A stretch of 64,000 bases of DNA. Source: Helopsaltes ochotensis (Eukaryota > Chordata > Aves > Passeriformes > Locustellidae). Below are positions 52,536-61,608 of this stretch, in pieces. A program made the translations under genes and the position numbers. Position 1 is the first letter of the stretch; every line of letters starts with the position of its first letter. Location of the stretch: contig VXBM01000544.1 of the NCBI GenBank assembly GCA_013400155.1, positions 424,779 through 488,778 of the forward strand, given 5' to 3'. The notes beneath the pieces were generated by a model. That model ran no database searches. It was not told the origin of the DNA and worked only from the letters and a program-made list of their open reading frames with translations.

Positions 52536-55500
52536 CAGATTTGAAAGAGTTGCAACAGTACACGAAGTCTACTCGTAGAAGAAATCTTGCTCAACTCCAC
52601 CTGAAAGTTGTTCCAACAGAATATATCTGCCAAGAAGTCCTCACAGTAGTTTTAAAGGCCATCACATCAAAACTAGGATTTATTCCAGGGGTGCCCAACT
52701 TAGCTCCACAACAACAGAAAGTAAATAAAGGAGGAGTTTCCATCTCACCTGTGTGCCAGGTGTGCTCTCAAGGGGGCACAGAATGACTGCACAGGACTAC
52801 GGTGCAGTCAGCTGAGAGCTGTGTGAAGGGACATCAATCTCAAATTTCATGGCAAGGGGCTGTCTCTCGGTTCAGTGACCATTTTCTGCACATGCTCCAC
52901 CTCGCATTTATGGCATCCCAGAAACATCAGCAAAACTCTGATCGTGCTTTTAAAAGACCTTCTCCTAAAAACTCTGCTTTGCACTGTAGCCTGCAAAAGC
53001 CTCAGGGGAAGACAGTGATTAGCCAAGGCAAACCCCTGCCTCTCTTGCACTGTTCCAATGTTTTGTGTTATCTCCCCTACCTTTGGACAAACTTTTGTCA
53101 CTTGTCTTAGTGCAATGAACGTCTTGAAACTACGTTGTTGTTTTGCGTTTGCACAGCATCTTGCACTGAGGCTCCTGGTTCATTATTAATGGAAATTATT
53201 GATAATAGAAGACTGAAACCATGAATGAAACATCTTCTGGAGGGACTCCAGGGGGAAAGCTGTTTGGGGGGAAACTCTTAGATCACTCCCAGCAACTGGT
53301 CTGCAGGGTAACAATCTCTCTGCCAAGCACTCCATGTGTAACAGCAAGTCATTCATGCTTTCAACACTTGCTTCAAGAAAACAGAGATCATGTTACAAGA
53401 CTAATTGTGTACTGCCATTCAACATAGATCATAATTTATGCCCAAGAAAAATAATTATTAACGGAGATATTAATTCAGAGACACATTAAAATCTTATTCG
53501 TACCAAAAGGGAGATGACTACACCTCATAACTGAGACCTCTGAATCAAAGCCAGCTTTGATACCAGATGTTGGCCTGATGTGCCAGATGCTGTGTATACT
53601 TGTCATGGTCACACTACCATTCCTGAAGAGTGCTCAAGAACTTGGAACAACGTTTTAGTGATGTTTCTTTTACAGCAGGTAAGTTAGTGAAATGAGATTA
53701 TTTAAAAGAAAAAAAAATGAACAAATTTATAAATTACATCACCTTCAGCAACAAGTTGACTGTCTCTGTGAATAGTCTTCTAAAGTTGTTACTCCTACAG
53801 CTTTAACCTCATTTTATTGACATTATACCTCATTATTGCTCCAGCACTTCAAATTATACACTTGAGATCTATCAAGAAGTGTTTCAGAAATCCTAGTTTT
53901 CCCAAAAAAGCTCTGTTTAGTGCAAGTTCAATCACCAGCACTTTTTCTTAGGAGCTTACTTCATGCTGGAAGGTGTTAGGACATGTTTTTAAATCAGTGA
54001 TACCAGAAGGCAGTTATTAACCTACTGCTGTATCTGAAGTTGACAAAAATATAGTTTTACTCTTACCTGCTGGGCATGTTTGACAGCATTTTAATAGAAA
54101 TCATTAAACCCATTATCTGCCTAGACATATAGAGCACTAAGTATTTCATGGACCTATTTCTGATTCTTCTTCATATTTTTTGACTGATTACACAGCAACT
54201 AAGACTTTCATTGTTTTCTAACCCTGAAGAAAACTCTCAGGAAGACTCAGAAATATCATGTAGACATTAATTTTAATTATTTCAATTAACTTAATTGCAG
54301 GAGTCCCTTTATGGGTGGTGAAAGATGTTGAAGAGCTAACAGAAATCTGCTTAAGAGGGGTTTTCCAACAGGTATGGAGCAAAATTGGAGCAAACAACTG
54401 AAAATCTGCTGTTAGCTACATCTGCATCAATCAGCAATAATTTCACTCCCATATCACATAAATTGATATAAATGATTGCAAAATGTGACACATTTGTCTC
54501 AAAATAATTTCAACATTTGTCTTTAAAGTACTTGCTTTATAAAAGTCATTTCTACCTAGATTCCACTGCAGTGAGAACTCTTAGTGGAGCAGTTCTTGGT
54601 TTTGTTGAATAAAACTCTCTAATCTTTTAATCTTTGAGGAGATTAGAGTTTATAGCCACCACCTGATCAGGATGATGAAATTCTGCTAGTGCAATTGATT
54701 ATGAAAAATGCAAAACATAAACAAGCCTTTCCTATTTATAAAAAGTATCAACCCCTCTGCTAGTAAAGCCTTTTCAATATGTTTCTTGTCAGTTGCACAG
54801 AAAGGTTACAGATCCTTAAAGTTTGAATCAAAAGCATTAGAGAAACATTGTCAAGGGAGATGCGGTCTTAACAAGTCAAGAACTCATGTTTCAACTGGTT
54901 TTGTTAGAAATCTGTCTGAAGTTGAAACACAACAAGCATGCTTAAAACATATTATATTAACATTAATTCAATACTGTATTTGCACTATAAAACCCACACC
55001 ACAAACATTATTGTCCAGTCTGAATTTACATTACAATGTAACAAAAGAGGTGTTTTTGAACTGCTGACTGTACATCAGTTGGACACTTAATTTAGGCTAC
55101 AGATTTATTCACTACTTAAGTGGGCTAACAATTGCAGATTCCAGATGCAGAAAATCTATTGCAACACCAAAGAAGAAAATTATGAACATTTAAAAAATCT
55201 CCAGTCCCCTACTACTCTGTTTAAACATTGATTAGGAACAGCAAGAGAAAACCCATGTTTATGTCATAAAGTTGTCAGACAGGTTATAAAGTGATTGTTT
55301 CTGTACACCAACTTAGAATTTAAAACACATTTACTAATCTGTAGTCATAAACCTTGATACAACACCTAAAAGCTTAATCCTTTAATTTCTCACATCTCTT
55401 TTCCTTGGTCCTGACGTGTTCTGGATTGCATCCCTTAAGAACAAGGACCTAGAGGGTCCGCTTTTAAAGCAAGGTTTGAGAAGATGCTAAAAAAGAACTA

Positions 55501-55829
55501 AAGGCATTCAGCTGCAAAGAGAGACCCTGATCACGCAATCCGACAACTAAAAGCTGTCACACCGCACACAGTCTCCCACCCAGTGTACTTTTCAGGAGCT
55601 AGTCAAAGTAGAGCAGACGAAAGGCACAAAGGAACACCAAGGGAGCACAGGTGTGCAGCAATTAAAAAAAACCCAGAAAACAAACAACAAATCCGCGCAT
55701 CTTTTAGAGGGGGGCTCGGACGCATCTCATTTCTGGCCGGAGGATGCCCAAACCCCCGACGGCTTTGAGCGGGCACGTTCACCTCCAAGCGAGCACAGTT
55801 GCGGCCGGGACCTGCACACCAACACTTAC

Positions 55830-55884
55830 CGCACTCGCCAGCTCCGCGCCCAGCCCGAGCAGCAGCAGCAGCAGCAGCAGCGCC
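55830..55884 (-). CDS. COL4A6: Signal-peptide exon of a secreted protein, probably a type IV collagen alpha-6 chain (partial)
   Basis: Read leftwards, this 55-nt exon is preceded by TGTCCCTTTTGCCTCCCGCAG, a good polypyrimidine-AG acceptor, and ends GAGTGCG before a GTAAGT donor. It gives one split-codon base plus 18 codons: Ala, eight Leu, then Gly-Leu-Gly-Ala-Glu-Leu-Ala-Ser-Ala, a classic signal-peptide core with an Ala-X-Ala cleavage site. COL4A6 in mammals has alternative first exons supplying the initial residues, joined to a shared exon ending Glu-Glu-Leu-Ala-Ala-Ala-Gly. The entering phase here (third codon base, G) fits the known Gly/Lys alternatives. If the acceptor is not used, the frame stays open rightwards into the gap, with an Arg-Arg before the hydrophobic stretch that recalls COL4A2. 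The initiator ATG is not visible, since no CAT lies at 56161-56657, so it is probably in the N run. Type IV collagen chains form basement-membrane heterotrimers. That this is a signal exon is fairly sure; the gene name is tentative. Confidence 0.5.
55858..55881. repeat. (AGC)n run encoding poly-Leu on the - strand
   Basis: Seven AGC triplets on the + strand read as CTG (Leu) codons in the - strand signal-peptide exon. Such runs are length-prone, and a change would alter the hydrophobic core of the signal peptide. Confidence 0.9.
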
Positions 55885-55915
55885 CTGCGGGAGGCAAAAG
55901 GGACACGGTGACGGC

Positions 55916-56160
55916 NNNNNNNNNNNNNNNNNNNNNNNNNNNNNNNNNNNNNNNNNNNNNNNNNNNNNNNNNNNNNNNNNNNNNNNNNNNNNNNNNNNNN
56001 NNNNNNNNNNNNNNNNNNNNNNNNNNNNNNNNNNNNNNNNNNNNNNNNNNNNNNNNNNNNNNNNNNNNNNNNNNNNNNNNNNNNNNNNNNNNNNNNNNNN
56101 NNNNNNNNNNNNNNNNNNNNNNNNNNNNNNNNNNNNNNNNNNNNNNNNNNNNNNNNNNNN
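55916..56160. other. Assembly gap (245 N)
   Basis: A run of 245 unknown bases lies in the GC-rich island between the two divergent exons. It probably hides the - strand first exon with its start codon and part of the core promoter. All long open frames that cross it, including a 451-codon - strand frame, are artefacts of Ns plus GC richness. Confidence 0.99.
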
Positions 56161-56612
56161 GAGGCGTCGCACCTGAGCGGGGCCGGGTGGGCCGAGGCTG
56201 AGCCGGGCGAGCCCCGCGCCCGCCGCCCGCCCCTCCTGAGGGGCGACCCGGCACTGGCAACAACTCCCCTTCCACCCACCCACTCCGGCGACTTCCGCTG
56301 CGGAAAATAGTCCGGGGTCCGGCCGCCCGCCCGGTGGAGGTGCGGGGCGGGGAGAGGCGGCGCCCGCTCTTGCAGCCGACAAAACCGCGGCGCCTGAGGG
56401 CAGGGTGGGGGGGGAAAAAATCTGTGGGTTCCTCGGAAAGGGGCGGTAGCAGCAGCGTGCCCCACACCGCCCGCCCCCGGAGCGGAGGAATACTTGTAGT
56501 CCCGGGAGGACTTGAGCCGGGAGAAGCGGGCGAGTGCGGCAGAGGGGCGGGTGGTGGCGTCGGGGCGGCCGGGGGGAGCCGCCTGCAGGGAGCCGCGCTG
56601 CCCCGCCGGGCT

Positions 56613-56648
56613 ATGCCCGCGCCTCAGGGCCGGCCCCGGAGCTCCTGA
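56613..56648 (+). other. Upstream ORF in the + gene leader (11 codons)
   Basis: An ATG at 56613 opens 11 codons ending in TGA at 56646-56648, nine bases before the main ATG at 56658 and in the same frame. That TGA also proves the main frame cannot extend upstream through this leader. If the transcript starts upstream of 56613, the uORF could lower translation of the main frame. The start of transcription is unknown. Confidence 0.5.
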
Positions 56649-56657
56649 GCGGGCACG

Positions 56658-56750
56658 ATGGAGCCGCGGCGCCGGAGCTGCAGCCCGGCCGCCTGGTGCT
56701 GTCTGGTGCTGCTGCTGGGGTGCTGGGGGCCGCAGGAGGCGGCGGCGGCG
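56658..56750 (+). CDS. COL4A5: First coding exon with signal peptide, probably a type IV collagen alpha-5 chain (partial)
   Basis: The ATG at 56658 has a strong context (A at -3, G at +4) and an in-frame TGA 12 bases upstream, which fixes the start. The 31 codons run Met-Glu-Pro-Arg-Arg-Arg, then a hydrophobic core around Leu-Val-Leu-Leu-Leu, and end Trp-Gly-Pro-Gln-Glu-Ala-Ala-Ala-Ala. A GTGAGT donor follows at 56751, leaving phase 0. Mammalian COL4A5 exon 1 is also a phase-0 signal-peptide exon ending in Trp-Gly...Glu-Ala-Ala before a very long intron. Type IV collagen chains assemble in the ER and are secreted into basement membranes, alpha-5 with alpha-6 or with alpha-3/alpha-4. The divergent neighbour about 0.8 kb away supports a COL4A pair. 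COL4A1, whose exon 1 also ends in Ala-Ala-Ala, is the main alternative. A secreted-protein exon 1 is near certain; the symbol is moderately supported. Confidence 0.55.
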
Positions 56751-57914
56751 GTGAGTGAGGGGCGCCGTCCTCGTTCTCCTCGGGGGTGGGTGCCGCGGTC
56801 CCCGGCGGGCGCGGCCGCGGTGTGGAGCCTCGCGGGGAGCTTTGGTGCCCCTTTGGGATTGGGGTGGGTGAAGGTTGGAGATCCCCCTGACAGGAGCCTC
56901 CGGCGGCTCTTTGGGCGGGCGGGGGTCGGCGGCGAGGCTGGGCCGCGGGAGGGTCTGCGTGGTGCTGGGGCTGCCGGGCCGCTCGTTCCTGGGCAGATCC
57001 CCGGTGCTGCCCCGTCGGACCGGACCGGAGCGCTCCCCGCGGGCCGCCCGCACGTCTGGGTTCGCCGGCGGCTCCGGTGAGGGGAGCGAGGGTGAGCTTA
57101 GTGTGGGCTCTGAACCGCTGTTCCTCCAGGACAAAGGAGGAAAGATTTCCCCCCTGCCTTCCTCCCCCCCTAAAGAATTCCGTGAAGAGGTGTCTGAGCT
57201 CTTGCCGCTGAGCCATCACCTGCAGCCGTGAGTAACACCTGGATGTGGCAGGGAGATGGAGCCATGCGGGCATGGCTTTCGGAGGACTGCGCCTCGCACT
57301 GGGACTTGGTTTTCCCGAGGGTTGTGTTTCTGCTTTCCTAAAACTCAAGTGGAAGTGCTAGCGGAGGTGGGAAGTGTGTGCAGTGTGGTAGAGAGCGCAC
57401 GGCAGGCGGCCTGCAGGAGACTTTGGGTCTCTGCCTTTGGAGAAGGGATGCTGTCCCGGCTTCCCTGGAGTGGCAGGGCCTTGGAATTGAGAGGTGGGAG
57501 AGGTGATCGCTAGCTTCAGGTTTCGGGCTGTTTGACTAAGACCTCTAGCTGTTAACAAGTGGTGAAATGATCTAAAAAGGCTCCCACTTTAAGCTGCATT
57601 AATCTCAGTTTTTACGATCCCTGTATCTTTTTAAACTTTTTTTAAAGTGTACTTGGAAAGGAAAAAAAAGAACAGATTTCTGCTGTTTAGGACTCCTTTC
57701 TAGTTGAGAAGTCATAAAATGTTATGGTAATAGGTGCAGAGTATAATTCTGCTACTCCCCCCCTTCAATTCTGTCGTTAGCGCTGACAAAATCTTATTTG
57801 TCTTGAGCTCTCCTTTGAAGTGCATTCCTTTACAGTGAAACTTTGTAGACCTTTCATCTGCCCTCTGAAAAAGCAAAGAGCAGCCATAATATACTTCCTT
57901 CCTCTTGCACCCCT

Positions 57915-58060
57915 CCTCGCTGTGCCCAGGTGGGAACCCGAGTGTAAGCGATACTGGTGTGCCCGCGGTGCTCGCTGATACGCGGAGCTGCTCGGCTCCA
58001 CGTTGTCTGTAACGCTGCTTCTGCTGCTCTGTTCGCTCACCCCAGCCCAAAAAAGGACCC
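57915..58060. promoter_or_regulatory. CpG cluster within intron 1 of the + gene
   Basis: About eleven CpGs fall in roughly 140 bp (around CCCGAG, AAGCGAT, CCCGCGG, CTCGCTG, TACGCGG, CTCGGC, CACGTT and TTCGCT), separated from the main island by about 850 bp of CpG-poorer sequence. It could be an enhancer, an alternative first exon or a shore remnant of the island. Confidence 0.4.
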
Positions 58061-61000
58061 GGGCAGTCCCACCTACAGGGCTTCACTGTTTTAGCAGGTA
58101 GGGGTCGGAGATGGGGAGATTTGTGCGCATAAACGTGGCCCTTCTCTTTCTTCTGGAAAGTGTCCAAGCAGAGTTCTCTGTGTGTGATTGCTGTGAGCCT
58201 GTGGGGTGTGGGAAGGGTCTGTGGTGACCCTCTAGGCAGTCCCCTGCCTTGGGAGAAATGAAGAAAGGAGCAAAACCAGTGGTAGAATTTCTGGTTCTTA
58301 ACACCACCTTGTGCTGCAGGCTCTCTTTCAGGATTTGCAGGGAGATAAGATTGCTGAAGACCCAGGGGCTAAATGGAGATGGGGGAATGAGAGAGATGTC
58401 TCGGCTCCACACTACAGAAATCCCTCTGGTCTTTTGTAATATGATTTTTTCTAATGGTTTCTCAATACTTTAGTGTCCTGATGTTTTTGAATTTCCTGTG
58501 TTAACACAAAGTGTTACTGATCCTTATTAATGTGGATCAGCAATTTATTCTACCCATTGTCAGAAAGGGTTGACTAAATGTAGCAGTATGTTTGGTACAG
58601 TCTCTTCTGTGAATTTTGTTTTGTGACCTTGTGTCAGAATTGTCTCCCTAAAAGGGCAAATTTGGTCCAAAGACTTCAAGTCATTCTGGTGCCCTTATTC
58701 GAATAATACCTGAAATTGTTATTCAACATCATCATTCACATTTCCAGTAAAAAAATGTATCTTCTTTGCTCCAGATTGTTGTAATAGTGTGTATTTCTAT
58801 GTGATCATTTACCAAGTGACAGAATATAGTTGAGAATCATCTGCCAGTGCTGCCCATCACAGGGAAATCCCTGTGACTTACTACAGGAACCCAAACCAAC
58901 ATTTTGTATTCAAGTAGGGATGGATTTCATTGTTCAGATTTTATTGCTGGGTTTTCTCAGCCCATAGTCCAAACTTGGTGAGTAGTGTGTGGACCGTGCT
59001 GTGCACTCTTGTGCAGGCTCATTACTGATGAGCAGTGTAAAAGTAACTGGGAGTTTGAAAGTGCTCTTACTTTAGAATGGGAGAATGAATGAGATGGAAG
59101 ATGGTTTCATCAATTAATGAAGTTAGAATATTAAAAAGGTGCTTATTTGTATGCTTTCAGCAGGGGGTATGAGGGCTTATTCCAATGGACGATTTCAATT
59201 ATTGCTGAAGCATCTGGCTAGTTTTAATATAAATCTACATACATGTATATAAGCCAGTCTTTTATAAGCAGAGCTTTTTCCCCTCTTCTGGCAGGTTTAC
59301 ACTCGCACTGTGTTATAGAAAAGTGATTGCAAACTGTGACCGGGAAATCTGTTTAATTAAAGAACATAGATGTACTCGAGCCTTCAGTTGTGCTGTCTAT
59401 GAAAGTCACTAGAAGTTGGTGACTCTTGGCTTATATTGGAAAACTTTCCCTCATAGCTAAGGCCTAGATTTTTGAAGCGTAAATAGACGTAGCCCAAAAG
59501 TTAGTAAAAATTGAGTAGTGTTTCAATGGCCTTTTTCTTTGCCATTACAATTCCAGTTTGACTAAAAGTATAGGGATACAGTTGGTCAAGTATGGTAAGG
59601 CAAGGTGGATATAATTTGTGTTTAAGGAAGTAATGTATGATTTGTGAAAGTTCTCTAAGTTTAGTTGAGATTTCTTTTTTTTCCTTTCAGAGCTTACCAT
59701 ATGTATAAGTGCATGGTACCATGTCAGTAATCACAATGTACATGATTAATATGTTCATTTGATGGCCATCTGTGTCTCTCTTGTTTGTCCTAACTATTTT
59801 ATCGTGGTAGTGATGGTGGCTGTAATTATTTTCCATTTCATAACTGGCAGTGGCACTTTTCTAGTTACAAAAGCTAGATCTGTAAAAGCAGAAAGAAGTG
59901 GATTTTAGGATTCAGAAGGTATTTCATCCTGAAATTCTGTAGATGTTTCTTGGTTACTCATGCACAAGATGTGGTTTCGTAACACCAAGGCTCGAGGCCT
60001 CCTGCTTGCAACTTGTCATTTGTCATGGGTTTTGATTTTGGGCTTTCATGGCTTCTAGTTGAAGATATATAGTAAAAGTTATATCTCAAGTTGTGTTCTA
60101 GCGTGTACTAAAATGCTAACAAATCCAAGGAATCCTGAATGAAGCAGAATGTAAGAGCCATTTAGACCATAACAGAATCTTTTACAAAATCATAATGTAT
60201 TTGTTTCATTTTTCCACGTGATGGAAATAGCATGGGACTTCCTAGGCTTTCATTTTCCTGGTCAAGAACTAATAATCTGTGCACTGGAAGCAATTATTAG
60301 TTACCTTTCTTGAAGTAGAAAGGGAAATCTTTCTAGGACAAAGTTAGTTAATTTATTTAACAGCAAATGTAAATTTATGTAGTGATTTTTTTTTCTACTG
60401 TGAATAAGCAATGATGCTTACTGTAATGCAATTAGCTGTTGTTGGGTTTACTAGAACATGTGCAAACTTTTCTATATTACAAAACTACTGAAATCATGAA
60501 GGGCATCCCAGCAAATCTAATGTGCATATTTTCAGTCTGGGGCAAAGTACAGGGAGGAATGTGTTTTGTGTTCATGCGGTGAAGATGCATTGTGCGTTTT
60601 TACCTTTCGTTCACTGAGATTAAAAAGCTTCCTTTTCCAACTGTGCAAACTCTCCACTGATCACCCCAGAGCCCGATACCCAGGCAATACTCACATATAT
60701 CTTCTAGGGATTCTTTTTGAATGGAAAGCAGCCTCTGCCAATGGTGATAATACCAGACAAAATTCCTTTGAATTAAGACTCTTCTTGCTTGTCTGCTTCA
60801 TAAAGCTGTGTGGACTCAGGAACATTAAAACCCACTGGGGTGCTTTGGAGTTCCTGCTCAGGGCAGTGTTTGGGGATCTGGTGTTGACTGCAGGCTTTTC
60901 AGTGCTGTAAACCATCTATTCTCAAGAGTACCTGAAATAAAACTTACTCAGAAGATCGAGTGCTGATTTAGTTTTAAGGACCACTAAGCAGCATCCTCTA

Positions 61001-61550
61001 CCCTCCTGTGAAACATTCACAATGCAATTAAACCTTATTAAATATCATTGATACAGTGCACTGTCTGAAAAAACAGTAATGTGCTGAGCATCCTAGGTTT
61101 GGAATTGCTAAGTGTGGGGAGGAAAAGCTTCAGTGTAATATGAAATTGTCATCAGAATAAACATAGTTGAGATGTAGAGGAAAGGGTCCTATTTATAAGA
61201 AGAAATCTCTTGCTTATTTTTTAAAAATTACTTTGAAATTGACTCGGTCTTTCTTGCAGGGCTTAAGTCTTTCTTGGACAACGTTTTGTGAAGAGCTGCA
61301 AGAATCAGACTGCAGGATGTGATCTTAATTTTAAGAGAGATGAATGAAGGGCAATTAGATAATTGCAAAGCTGTATTACAAGTTTTACATTGTAGCTTAA
61401 GCCTGCTAATCCTTTACTCTCCCTTCTTCCAGAAGGCATGATGCTGAAGCTAATGTATCGGTAGACACATCTTTAGTCTGCTTCAAAAAGAGTGATATTG
61501 TGTGATTCCTGGTTATGAAACCCTCCTCTCTTTTCTCCATGTTTTGAATA
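58061..61550. other. Intronic DNA, no gene recognised
   Basis: AT-rich intron with short T runs and a few open frames under 115 codons. No repeat family or RNA gene was identified. Confidence 0.55.
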
Positions 61551-61608
61551 GGAGACTGGACTAAATAACCCCAAGGCTCCTTCCAGCCTGAATTATCCTA
61601 AAAGTCTA
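61551..61608 (+). mobile_element. CR1 LINE 3' tail fragment
   Basis: GGAGACTGGACTAAATAACC, then CCAAGGCTCCTTCCAGCCTG and AATTATCCTAAAAGTCTA, match the conserved CR1 3' end (a GGACTAGATGACC block, a CCTTCCAGCC block, then a short ATTCTA-type repeat). Only about 60 bp is recognisable. It is on the same strand as the + gene. Most CR1 copies are 5'-truncated, which fits. Confidence 0.8.

Larger units (their letters stand above)
47431..55689. other. Intronic DNA next to the promoter island, no gene recognised
   Basis: AT-rich intron with a smaller CpG-enriched spot at 49560-49780, an A/T foldback at 48586-48615 and an A/C-rich low-complexity tract at 52470-52535. No exon, RNA gene or transposon was recognised. 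GC rises from about 55690 into the island. Confidence 0.55.
1..55829 (-). other. Intron of the minus-strand gene (runs off the window)
   Basis: From the GTAAGT donor at 55829 the - strand gene should be transcribed leftwards. I found no convincing downstream exon in the remaining 55.8 kb, and in particular no Gly-X-Y collagen exon in the translated frames. The interval is AT-rich and CpG-poor, with many short unsupported ORFs. A first large intron of more than 50 kb is usual for the type IV collagen pairs. Short exons cannot be excluded by eye. Confidence 0.5.
55690..57075. promoter_or_regulatory. CpG-island divergent promoter
   Basis: This is the only strongly GC- and CpG-rich block in the window, and it contains two divergently oriented signal-peptide exons. 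GC-box cores (GGGCGG or its complement) occur at 56223, 56323, 56345, 56441, 56467, 56545 and 56563, between the two exons. I see no TATA box and no CCAAT box in the readable part between the exons. TATA-less, Sp1-type, bidirectional islands are the established architecture at head-to-head COL4A gene pairs. Part of the core is hidden by the N run, so transcription starts cannot be placed. Confidence 0.85.

Noticed and set aside
56161..56180. Donor-like CTCAG/GTGCGA on the minus strand next to the gap
   Set aside because: No ATG lies upstream on that strand before the + gene, so it could only serve a non-coding exon, and the match is weak.
55653..56201. 182-codon plus-strand open frame through the gap
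   Set aside because: Most of the length is N. The Gln run is the reverse strand of the Leu codons.
55779..57134. 451-codon minus-strand open frame across the CpG island
   Set aside because: It spans 245 Ns and extreme GC sequence where stop codons are rare. It overlaps the + strand signal exon and has no recognisable domain; its only credible part is the short signal exon at 55830-55884.
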